From assembly GCA_029216955.1 (NCBI GenBank), contig JANAVB010029819.1, positions 30,352,204-30,416,203 on the forward strand: a DNA stretch of 64,000 nucleotides, written 5' to 3'. Of the stretch, positions 32,531-44,132 are shown piece after piece (within the stretch, counting starts at the first letter, position 1; the number at the start of each line of letters is the position of its first letter). The stretch comes from Iris pallida. Lineage: Eukaryota > Streptophyta > Magnoliopsida > Asparagales > Iridaceae. The notes beneath the pieces were generated by a model. It was not told where the DNA came from and searched no databases. It saw only the letters and a program-made list of their open reading frames with translations. Made by a program: the position numbers and the translations under genes.

Positions 32531-34888
32531 TTTTGGACGTTGAAGTTTTATAATTATATATTATTTAATTTGAATATCTAAAATTGTAGAAAATATTTAT
32601 GTTATAAGCCGAAAGGGCCCTTCTGAAAAAAAGATGTAAAAGTCTAAGCGACATGGTGCCAAGTGTCTTCGGACTACCGCTAGCTGGGATCCGGCCCCTA
32701 TAGCTAGCCCGAAATATTTGATACGTTTTATGTATTTTGATTAATTAATATTAACTTTTTTATCAACACATTTATTCTAAATTACTTTTTGTATCTATGT
32801 TAAAACCTGTATCACATTATCTAAGTCTATCCAGATTACGTGGAGACCGAACTCGGGCCGAGCTCTGGCTGAACTTGGGTCGAAATCGATCCAGGGTAAA
32901 TGAGCACAAAAACTGAACAGTCGGGTTTCCCTCCTTATACTCAAACTTCATCTTCCTCAAAACAGCAGCCAAAATAAGCCACCGAAAAATCAAACCCTAG
33001 CAATCCTATACTTCTTCATCAAAGCCTCCCAACGTCTAAGAGTTTGGATTCAGATCTGTCTTGGGTTCTCTTCCATCTTCTCTACTTAATTTTGGTATAT
33101 CTCAACTTATTCCTCCACTTTTAATTTCTCAATGGCTTCGAAAATTCCTTATTCTCCCGAATAGAAGAGAAAGGTTTGAGAAGCCTCCTCCTCTAATGGC
33201 CAAGAGGAAGGATCCTTTTTACTTTTTAGTCTCGTCATGTCGGATGGAGACTATTTTGATGAATTTAATTTTGTGTCTCATGATGCATCTAATGAGTAGT
33301 CCAATGACTTTATCAACAAAAAATTTGTCCGAAAAGTCCACTCAGATTTACTTATTTTTCGATCACTTGAACATGTTTGAACACATTAACTTCGAAATTT
33401 TAGTTCATGAATCTACGTATCCAATCTACTCAAATGCAATTTGCATGTTTTCTTGCAATCTCACTGTCACAAACGACATAATTAGATCCAAAGGCGGTGG
33501 GATTGACATTAAATTTGATGTCGATGATCTGGCTATTCTGCTTCATATTTCCAATGAAAGGGAAGGACTGGTGGAAATCATAAAGTTTAATTTTTGGCCC
33601 ACATGACTTTTGACTATTTTTGTGATTCGTTATGTACACCCAATCCACGTCCCAAAGGTAGTCTTTGACCCAAGCATATGAACGGTTCCTTTTATGATGT
33701 TCATCGGATGATATTTTCTGCTATTCTTCCAAAACAATCTTCTACGGATGAGATTACCTACTTGGAACTCTTTTTTATTTACCATCTCCACCTCCAAGTT
33801 TATTTCAGTCTACCTAAGACTCTCATTGCTGCTGTAGAACAATGTCGCAAGAAACCGTGATGACTTCTCTACGCGATGTATCTTCCTTACATCTTTGAGT
33901 ATTTTAAGGTTATCTTGGATTATAGTCCGAGAGAAGCCCCACCTGTCCATCTTCATGAGCATCCTAGAGTCGCTCGTGTTCCGCAGTACAGCCTCCTCCA
34001 CCTCCTTCTATTGACCCATCAGGTGGTAGGTCACATCATTCACATCCTCCCACTGTTGTCACCCTTGAGTCTCTCCAGAACATGATGATCGATCAATTTA
34101 GGTCCATGGACTTCTGTACCACACTTCAGTTACAGGCCATGACCAATACCATGAGGGACTTTAGCTATAGTTTTGCTAACAACCCTGGAGGCCCTATTCC
34201 CATGTTCATGACCCCTCGATGCTCGGTTATCAGATTGATGATCGAGAGGCTCAGTGCTATTTTGACCTAGTTGTTGTTCTCTATGATCCCCACTGCACTG
34301 CTGAGTTCGGTCCTTCTAGGCCAGCAGATGCAGATGATGATGATGAGGATGATGATGATTGAGGATGTTATCTAGTGATACAGAGTCACTAGTCTGTTCT
34401 AGTTTTTCTTGTAGTGCTTATGTATTATTGATATGCTTTTTTAAAGCATTTTTAGTATTTCAGCTTAGCTGGACATGTATTAGACTTTGCACTATTTGTA
34501 TCATTTTCCTTCCAGCATTTTTTTGCATTATCTAGTTATGAGATTTCCTTTATGTTTACTTTTTGCTACTTATTTATATGTGCTGAGTATATTATCAAGT
34601 TCTATCATTTTGATTATATGACAAACGGGGGAGAAATATGGTACTTTAATACTTTACTTTTTTATTATGATATTTTTTACATGTTGTTGAATACATATTG
34701 CTCTAAAGAAAATCGATTTGAGATAATTTTTGCTAGATCTCACAATGTTCAGAGGACTTGATTATTACTTGCGGGGAGAAAACCAATGAACAAGCTACTT
34801 TTGTACCGTACCAACCTACTTCCAATCAAGCTAAAAAATTGCTAAAGTATCAATCATAGTTTTATCAAATTTTGAAAATGTGGGAGAT
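32531..34888 (+). pseudogene. Copia 3' region with env-like/transposon-associated reading frame
   Basis: Between the RNase H and the LTR lies 2.3 kb, long for copia but usual for the SIRE lineage, which carries an env-like frame here. The longest frame (33061-33606) contains FFDHLNMFEHINFEILVHES and GGGIDIKFDVDDLAILLHIS, followed in another frame by NGSFYDVHRMIFSAILP (33678-33860). This wording resembles the 'putative plant transposon protein' domain often found in such frames. An acidic run encoded by GATGATGATGATGAGG ends it near 34360. Frames are broken at about 33606 and 33860. No signal peptide or clear membrane segment was found. Confidence 0.55.
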
Positions 34889-35787
34889 TGTTAGCCCATG
34901 TAGCCATGATCAACCTGATTTCAAAAGCAAAAAGACTTAAAAATGACTACAGAAGATTGTACTTGATCGTCAAGAAGACTTTTTCTACTTTATTCTATAT
35001 TTTTGATTTCTTGAGTCTAGATTAGTTTGTAAGTCAGGATTACTGGCATTTAGAAAGTTTATCCTGAACCAAAACAAACCTATCTTTTAGCCCAAACCAA
35101 ACCAACATCCAAAAGCCTACATGAACCAAATATTTCCTAAAAACAACTTAGCCGAACTCGGACCGAGTTCTACCCGAACTCGATCCCTAGGATCACTCCT
35201 GGGTAACAACATTCCCTAGTCTTTTAGATCTCTAACTTTCAAAATTCGAACGTTTACCCTAACCGAGTTCTGCCCGAACTCTAGTTAAAAAACTACTATA
35301 ATAGAGAAGAATTTGACATTCTAATCACTCAATCCATTCTTCATCTTCTCTATCTATTCTAAGCCTTCGTATTACGAAGAGAGCTTTCAATCTTCACATT
35401 TCCAAGACAACTCTCATTCTTCTAAGTGCATGTGGTTTTCGATTAAGAGTATTCGAGTTGTACAAGCTTGGAGTATAAAAGCTTTTTCCAAACGGTGTTG
35501 AAGTTTGATCGTAGGCTTCGGACTAAAATACGATGGTGTTAAAGTTGGTATGTTCTTCGGAGTAAAACACGCGGTTTAACCTCTATTTTAAATAATGGAT
35601 TAAACATCGAGCATGAGTACTCGAGACTGGACTAGTCCTCTCAGAGGGAAACCAATATAAAATCTCGGTTTATGCGTATTGCTTTATCGTACCTATTTAC
35701 TTACTGCTTTACTTTACTGCATATAAGTATTTATTTATATCTGCCTTTACCTGCATAATTTTTATTAGGGATATTACTTCCGCTACA
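34889..35787 (+). mobile_element. 3' LTR of the copia element (899 bp)
   Basis: A purine-rich stretch, GAAAATGTGGGAGAT, directly precedes TGTTAGCCCATG at 34889. The LTR is taken to end at CGCTACA (35787) before TTTCTTCAGCCCC. Length and TGTT start suit copia LTRs. A possible TATA-like CTATAATAGAG lies at 35295. The matching 5' LTR is outside the window. Confidence 0.65.
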
Positions 35788-35811
35788 CTTTCTTCAGCCC
35801 CTTTTAGAGGT

Positions 35812-35932
35812 ACCATCGATCCCATAAATTAAAAAATATATTTTAATATTCAAATATTAAATAAATAAATAAAATTAAAGTAATAGCCAGAAATTAGGGG
35901 ACTTACAACCTATCCACCTTAGAAAATACATT
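35812..35932 (-). mobile_element. Minus-strand gypsy 3' junction: polypurine tract and truncated LTR
   Basis: On the minus strand TTTTCTAAGGTGGATAGGT (35908-35926) is followed by TGTAAGTCCCCTAATTTC at 35907. This is the same junction as GGTGGGTAGGATTGTAAC in the giant-LTR element, and the LTR start resembles that of the solo LTR at 31541. Only about 96 bases of the LTR remain. Confidence 0.55.
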
Positions 35933-37500
35933 CATAATTTAATATAAATATTTTCCAAAATTTTAAGTACATATTTATGATATATTAATATTATTTTACT
36001 ATTATAACTTAATGCTATATTTTGTAGAATAATAGTACAGACTAGTTGACTATTTTGTGACTAGTTTAGTCTAAATAAGGTAAGTATATAGATATGGTAA
36101 GTCTTTTGGTGATATTTATTAGTTTATTTTATACTTCTAGGGGATCATGATCAGTTGGTTACAGTAGTGAGAGCTGGACCGATATTCTATACTCTTGTTG
36201 TTAATCCAAGCTAGATATCTTGTATTTGTTTACTGTTTAAACTATGCTCTCTAATTTTGTTCTTTTTATTGATTACAGTTATAGTGGTGTCCATCCAAGT
36301 TTGACTTGGGTTTTATCGATGTTGTCATCGATAACCTGTAGGTGCATGTGTTGATTTAGAGTTAGTGGACTTACCTTTAGTGGTGAAGTTATTTATATAA
36401 CTTCTATGGCCTTGACACATATTATTACACGACTCCTTGAGTGAGATTTCATATGCATAAGTTGTGCATTGACTAGCCCTTAGTGCGTTGAATTATTAGA
36501 TAGTTAAATTATGTCTTGGTAGGATGACGTAGCATTGAGATATGGTTTGTCTGAGTCATGGATATGACTTGTGCAAGTCCATGGGCAGGAAAGGCTACCA
36601 GAAGACGTACGAGACTACCTTATTAGATTTTGTAATCTTCGAAGGAGATTGCGGGATAATTAGACTTATAGATAGGTTCATAGTTGTCTGTGTGGTTCTC
36701 TGTTCTTAGATATCGGCTCGTGATCCGACTCTGGCATGTGATTCGGGGTCATATCCTTATCACCTACCCATACGTCCAAAGTTGTCTTCAATATGCACTC
36801 ACATAGCCATGGGACATTGTCTTGTCATGGAATAGTATGCCACCCTTGTCTTTTTCTGGTTATAGGTGTGGTTTACTATTTCGATGATGGGCTATTGGAC
36901 CATGTCGTGATCTAGGTTATTATTTTATATTTATTTAGTTTATATTGGCATGTACCTTTTGTATCTTGTTACGTCCCTCTGAGGACGGGGTACTTTTCTA
37001 GATCCGGATGAGCATTTGTATTCCATTATCTATGGACCGCGAACTTAGACAGGTTATGTTGCTGAGGACTAGAGGTATTGCCTAAGGATTTTCCATAAGC
37101 TTGGAGGATGCTTCAGTTGGAGCCTTGAGCATTATTATCTAGTTAGCCGATGTTCTGGCCTGTTATCTTTTATTTTAGTACTTATTTATTTTATTATTTT
37201 AGTTTTTCATGGATATTTCCATCAGTCTATATTTTTACAGACAGATTATTTGTATTCGATATTCAATTTTGTAATATTTTATTTCAGTTCATTAGTTATA
37301 TCTCTGTTTGTGTTGTTGTTGCTTGATTTTGTGGATGCAATTATAGTATTATAGAGATTATAGATTGCCTGTGGCGATGTAGTTTAGGTACAACGTACTA
37401 TGACTAGAGTAAGTCCATTAAATTGGGTAGCTTATTCTTGTTCATACAGCTGGCATGTTCATGTCTTAGTTCCTATGTATTTTGGAAGTGGGGCATGACA
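35933..37500 (+). mobile_element. Gypsy-type LTR piece, 3' end at 37500
   Basis: Ends GGGGCATGACA and contains TTACGTCCCTCTGAGGAC (36972-36989), the same U5 block as at 3464-3514. The start is unclear. No coding potential is apparent. Confidence 0.5.
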
Positions 37501-38664
37501 AATGGTGGTTGCATTTATTAGTGGATTAGCCTATTTACTAGACCCTTGGTTAGTGAACCTATTTAGACTTGACATGACACTTGGACCTATATTCTATGTT
37601 AGCCACTTTGAGACTCATTTAAGTCATAACAAATCATGAATATGGGATAGATTTAATTACCAACGTAGGCTAGAAGCTTCCATTGACTAACCAAACCTTC
37701 ATATAACTAAAGAAGGGCAAAATAGACATTTTTTGTAGGCATTTTGGTCTCCCTACATGGCCAGCCAAGTGAGGGGAGTGTTCATTCCCTTCACTTCTCC
37801 ATTTTGGAGCACAACCCCTAGTTTTGGTGTTCTTCCCAAAACCTTTCTTATTCCTCCATCAAATCATCCTCAAATCATTCTCAATCTTCTTCTACTCTTC
37901 ATCCAAGGAGCCTAAAAGCTTGGGAGCCAAGGAGCATAAGAAGAATAGGCTATTGGCTTGAGGATTGTCTAACTTCACTTTGGTGTCCACTTGTGGTGCC
38001 ACATTGAAAATCTATCTCCCAATAGGTACACAACTAACCTTTTCTCCATGTTTAGACACTATTACATGCATTAGACAATTAGAAAATCTACCCATGGACT
38101 AGGGGTACCTACATGGAGAAGAACTAGGCTCTAATGACCATGTTGGTAGAAGTTACATAGAGTTTTTATGCCATTTTTTGGAAATTTGAGAATGGTACAC
38201 CAAGTGTTTGTCACTTGGTTTGATAGGCTAAATAGGTATGTGAATAATGTGTGTGGCTAGTTATGTGTCCATAAATGGATGCGAGTAGGTTGTGTCATGT
38301 TACACTAGGACACGGAGTCAATTTGGGATTTTTTTTCTCCTACACTTGTCATATACATGTTATATTTCACACGACATATTGTACTAGCTAGACACCACTC
38401 TAGTAATTGTCGATTTAGGAATGCTCATGTGTTTTGGTATAAATAGGACATGGTTTGGTATAGGTATCTTGTGTGTATCATGAGAGTATCAGAGTTTTTG
38501 TACGATACTAGCAGTGTTTGTGCAATTGCATTTGTGCATATGTGTACATATTTATATGCCTATAGTTCTACATGTGTGTATATGTGAAGATACATTGTAT
38601 GTGTATGTCCTAGGGAATACTAGTTTGTGTGTGTGCTAGGGAGATGAACACTAGAGTGTGTGTG
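37501..38664 (+). mobile_element. Diverged LTR-like sequence
   Basis: A GGCCAGCCAAGTG block and a following T-rich leader recall the U3/R part of the giant LTR (GGCCAGCCACC near 10690), but similarity is patchy. It continues at 41424-41502 on the other side of the solo LTR. No gene is visible. Confidence 0.4.
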
Positions 38665-41423
38665 TGTCACGCCCCAGAACCAGAATACTGGAGAGCGGGG
38701 GCAGACATAGCCAGCTACGTATATTGAAATAGAATACATCTCAACTATGCGGTCATGGCTGTCTAGATATGAGGGTTTACTACAAGCCAATAGTCTCTTA
38801 AGGTCAAGCCTATTGTCTCAATCTCAAGCAAGTAATATAATTACAAGATGTTTGACCACCAAATATACAATAAAAGGCGTCCCAAATATTACATATCAGC
38901 TGATCATGAAGCTAGTCGTACAAAATGCGAGGACTAGCAAGAGTTTAAGTCATACATGATCAACCCTAGGATTTGTTAATCATGTTTACAGCCCGTAGGC
39001 AGACAGTAAGTAAAGTGCATCGAGCTAACAGGTGCTCGTCGGCTAAACGCCTAAAAAAGAATAACTTTACAAAAGAGTGAGCGAAACAAAATAGAAAACC
39101 CACTCGTAGCCCGGGTTCCTTCTAGTCGCCACCATCGGGCTGGAAGCTTGGTAGATCCTCGGGAGCTGCTCCAAAATCTGGCCACACAAAACCAGCTGGG
39201 TCAACCCCAGAAAGAGCAAGTGCCACAAGGGGGCCACGAAATAAGAACAAAAGCCAGCAATCAGTACAAGAAAATCTAATATTAAAACTAGAATTTACGA
39301 AAACATGGCAGGGTGATATACGACGAGATAACCATGGGACTATTCCGATAACCAGGTTATAACCCGTAAACCAAACAAGGACCGGGGTTGTAACCCTTCA
39401 TCTGAACAGAACTTGGTTTCCCACCATTTATCGACAAGATAATAATGTAAGAAATCAAGACAGGAAGCAATCTTATACTGGATCAAGACATGGCTAAACT
39501 GGTTATACCTCATTCAATCAATCACGGCCAAGCAAATACTACGGCTTACTACTTTAACTAACTAGGGTTATCACATGCCTAATTACTAACAAGATGCAGT
39601 GAGATTGTTCCACAGCCACAAGCCCTGCAGACCATCCAGGCTACCCAGGACGAAAGATTAGGGTTGAATTCAGGTGGGTACATCGTCCAGGAGACGCATG
39701 TACCCTTAGGTGACTTAGAGGGTGCAACACTCGACGGTGTGCTGGAAATGTGCCCTACTCGACGGCAGGCTACAGATCCCAAGAGCGCCCAAGTAACGGG
39801 ATTGCCTGTAGCTGTGTCATCTCTTCATGACTACTGAGTTATTCTAGTTATTAACCTTAACCCATTTTAGTAGGTACTCCTGACCGTGGTACTCAGGAGT
39901 CCCCTCCTAGACATGATGCAAGACAGGACAAGTGGATTTAACAAGCAAGCAAGAAGAACCACCCACGGTGTCAAGGCAAGTCAAGTTAAATTATCAAGAT
40001 AAATTATGTCAGGGTACTTGTCAGGAGTGCGCCACGACGGGCCACTATCATGTCAGGTTGGTCATGTCAGGAGTGCACCACTACGGGTCACTGTCGTGTT
40101 ATGCTAGTTCCTTGTCATACCGAGCCATGTACAATAGTCATTCCAAACATATTAAGTAAAATCAAGTTCATGACAAAAGGCGTAAGGATATAAAATGGGC
40201 ATAAAATATCTAATAGAATATCAATATACAGGACTATAGAAAAGCCAAGCTTAAAGAAATAAGACCAAAACTTCAAGAGCCAATGGGTTAAGCAAGGGGT
40301 CAGGGGAGCAGCGTAGGTGAAAGTCACGCACGCTACAGGGAGCAGCATAGGTAAAAAGTCACGCACGCTGAGAGAGAAATGTACGTGAAAAGTCACGCAC
40401 GCTACAGGGAGCAGCGTAGGTGAAAAGTCACGCACGCTACAGGGGCAGTGTTCGTGAAAAGTCACGCACACTCAAGGGAGCAGTGTTCGTGAAAAGTCAC
40501 GCACACTCAAGGGAGCAGTGTTCGTGAAAAGTCACGCACACTCAAGGAAGCAGTGTTCGTGAAAAGTCACGCACACTCAAGAAAGCAGTGTTCGTGAAAA
40601 GTCACGCACACTCAAGGAGAGCAGTGTTCGTGAAAGTCACGCACCCTCAAGGAGAGCAGTGTTCGTGAAAAGTCACGCACACTCAAGTAGACACGCTTCC
40701 AACAGGGAGCGTACTCAAGCCTGCGTATGCAGTGCTAAAGAGCGCGCGTAGCTCAGGGTGCGTAAGCTAAATAGCTCTGCACACTGCTCACTGTCTTCTC
40801 CAAACAGCAAGAACACCATGGTGAACCCAAAGCTACACAGCATCATAACTTGGCCATCCGAACTCCAAATCCGGATTTCCAAAGCTCCAACTTGGGTGAA
40901 ACTGAATGCTCTTCCACATAGAAGCATCAAAAACCCATAAAATCCGACTAAAGTAGATCAAACCATGCAAAATCCGAAAATAGCTAAACCTAGATCTAGA
41001 ACAAAGGAAGCTCCAAATCACAAAATGCTAAGTTCTAACGTTGATCACCATGTCCTAATCTAGCAAATGAACCAAGAAAATAGGGCTCTCATGAAGTGGC
41101 AAGGTGCACTTGCCTAGGGTTAGGAGAGTTGTGGAGGAAGGAGAAGAAGAAGAAGAAGGAAATTAATGGTGGAAGTTATGAGGAGAGAGAGTGGTAGGTG
41201 GGGATTATAAAGATGGGGAGTTGTGGTGGGGATGAGGGGTAGCATAGGTTAAGGTGATCCAACTCACATAAAACCGAACCAATCCAAATAAACCGAGCCA
41301 TGCCAAAACCCGAAATACGAGAAATACCGAAATTCCACAAGTTAAGAAAAATAAAAATGCATGCCAAAATCCAGATACGAGTATAAATACGAAATACTGG
41401 AAATACGGAAAATGAGGGTGACA
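38665..41423 (-). mobile_element. Solo LTR (2759 bp) with GTGTG duplication
   Basis: Read on the minus strand it starts TGTCACCCTCATTTTCC at 41423 and ends CTGGGGCGTGACA at 38665. The flanks are GTGTG at 38660-38664 and 41424-41428. A TATA-like CTTTATAATCCCC lies at 41201-41213 on the minus strand. It has an 11-unit tandem array (40310-40690). No coding region was recognised. Confidence 0.82.
40310..40690. repeat. ~35 bp tandem repeat, about 11 units
   Basis: The core unit is AGCAGTGTTCGTGAAAAGTC followed by ACGCACACTCAAGG. The left units are variants with GCAGCGTAGGTG and CACGCACGCTACAG; the right units are nearly uniform, indicating recent local expansion. Confidence 0.95.
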
Positions 41424-41502
41424 GTGTGCCTGTGTATATACCTATGTGTACACATATATATGTGAGGGTGTCTTGAAATGAAACATGAGTGTGTTTCTAT
41501 AT
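41424..41502 (+). other. Remainder of the diverged LTR-like sequence
   Basis: A short GT- and TA-rich stretch between the solo LTR and the next element. No gene. Confidence 0.4.
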
Positions 41503-42140
41503 TATAACTCATGTTCCCGGATTTCCAAAGTTATTTTTTAATTATTTATATATTTTAATTATTGTGTTTAAAAATAATTTTTGTAGAAATTTTGTAAAAG
41601 ATATTATGAATATTTTTGTTATCAAAAACTAGTTTTGAAATTAAATGATTTCAATATACTATTTAGCTTTATAAAAATATTTTTTTCTCGAATTTTAATA
41701 TTTAAAATATAAAATCTGTTGTTATCATTTTTTTCTTTCAAAAGTTGGTTTCTAAAAATGGTTTTAAAAATCGTAATTATCTTTGAATAATAAAATTTCT
41801 CCATTTATTTTTAAAAAAATTTGGATTTATAAAAATATGTACTTTACATTATTGGATGACATCAAATATTATTTGAAGTTATTGTCATAATAAATTATTT
41901 AATTTGATTTGAATTTATATGATTTAAACTTCTAATAATATTAGATGTCGATTTAAATTAGTATTGTTATCTACTAATGGATTTTGATTTGATTGAATTG
42001 TTTTAAATTTTATATTTGATTTAAATTATAGGAAGGATTTATCTCCAAGGAAGAATAATCCTTATCGAATTAGAAATTCAACTCCTAGCTAAGGAGGCCT
42101 TCTTTCCTAATCATATCTCACTACAAAAAAGTGTCTTTCT

Positions 42141-42460
42141 GGGATGCCAAAAATTCGTCTTAAAAAGGCTCAAATCAGTCCCAAATTGTAATTTGGGACA
42201 AATTTTAGGACGGTAAGTGACAGTGCTATTAGGGTGGCATGGCAAAAAGTTTTAGGACAGAAAATATCGTCCTAATTTGGTTTTAGGATCGAAAAATCTA
42301 ACCGTACCAAAAGAGTTTGAATTATTATATGTTTACGACGGTTTACTAAACTGTCCAAAAATAAAAGAGTTTGTGACGAATATCATCCATCCTAGAAATA
42401 TTTGCCAGCGTCACAAAAGGATATCATTTATATCTAGGACAATTACATAACCGTCCCAAA
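42141..42460. repeat. Left subterminal repeat region of the CACTA element
   Basis: Repeated forms of GTCCCAAA, TTTAGGACGG, CCGTCC and CCGTACC in both orientations over 320 bases. Confidence 0.6.
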
Positions 42461-44035
42461 AGTAATACTTATAAAATTATCGTTTGTATCTTCCAGCTAT
42501 AAAACATACCATTTAAATACACACATAACATAATTCATATGATCATTGTCCTCAGATGTATCTCCAGGTGTCAGAGCTCCAATACAAAAGAAAAAAGCTT
42601 AACAACATCAAGAATTCTTTACCATTAAGTAGAAGACAACAAAATCCATATATAACTATATATGTTCAATTGATAAACAACGAAAAAGCTTAACAGTAAG
42701 CATCCTTTACCATCATTTCCAAAATAAATTCAAAACACAACATCCACACCATCAGTTACAAAGAACCCCTTGTCTCCACCATTACAAAATGAACTCATTG
42801 TCTCCCACCAATACAAAATGGACCCATTGTCTCCACCATTACGTATATACAAAATTCTGAACCCAAAACATTAAGCACTACACTATGTTTTTGAACATTC
42901 AAGTATATCCAACATGAACCCAAAAAAATGAACCCAAATTTTTTTTCCATCACAAGATAGTCGCCCATCATTTTAGCATATCCAGAATGCTTTTGAGGGA
43001 CCTGCAAATGAAATAAGATATGCCAATATATTAGCAACCTGCTAACTGTATACAAACCACCAGAAAAGAAAGACAAGTTCTTCCAAACTGTACAGACTAG
43101 TCTACATTAGTTTGTGAATGTTTAAAATAGAACAAAAGGATCAATCCATCTGTACAGACCTGCTAACAGTTCTTCCAAACTGTACAGACCTGCTTACAAA
43201 AAAATGAAAACTACAAACAACAAGCTTTAGTCCAAAAATTGGGAAGCTTCAAGTCCAAAAATCCAAAAATGGGAACTACAAGTAACAAGCTTGTTACTGT
43301 ACAGAAAAACTAATATACAGTAACAAGCTTCAAGTGACAAAGGAAGCTTCAAATGAAAAAGAAAACTTTAATTGAAGGAAAAAATTGGGAAACAAAACTC
43401 TTTTGTAGCTTAAACTTTAAGTTCCGATACCGACACGAGACTATGCAAAATTCAGTCCAAAAAATCATAGTCCATAAGATCTTATGGAAAAAATCATAGG
43501 TCAGCATAGACATCGAAGACTAAATATACACATATGCATCGTAATAATATCATCCTAAGACAAAAAGTTTAAATCAGCTAGCCTTCATGTCGAACACATG
43601 TTGTGTATGAAATTAAAGTATTCTTATACCGAATAAAACAACAATCTACATTTTGCCATAATAAGAAACAAGCTAGAATATCTACTCTGTTGTTCATCTC
43701 TAAGTTATAGTAGTTCCTATATAGAATACTAAGGACAAGAACTACATCCTACATGTATTATGTTTTTCTTTACATCTTAGTAGGTCTGGCCATATTGCTA
43801 GCATCACAAATTCAGAAACTTCAAGGATAATGAAACTACCACAAAAATTGTAATCTGTGTAGATGACCCAATAGCAACCCCCAATGCTATATCCTGCAGT
43901 GAAAAGAAAATAACAAATTCATCAACTGAAGATAGTAAAATTATATAGATCAAAAAAGATCCTACAAACACTTACAAGAAAAATTTATAAGTAAAACAAA
44001 ATATGTACTAAAAGAATGACAGGTTTAAGGGATGG

Positions 44036-44132
44036 AATCCTACATTTTAGATGAGCTTCAATAAGAAGAAAATGGAATCCTTCATTTTAGATGAGCTTCA
44101 ATAAGAAGAAAATGGAATCCTACATTTTAGAT
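44036..44132 (+). repeat. ~47 bp tandem repeat, just over two units
   Basis: GGAATCCTACATTTTAGATG plus AGCTTCAATAAGAAGAAAAT repeats nearly perfectly. Confidence 0.9.

Noticed and set aside
40310..40690. Regularly spaced repeats, considered as a CRISPR array
   Set aside because: The units abut as tandem repeats without unique spacers, and the sequence is a plant LTR.
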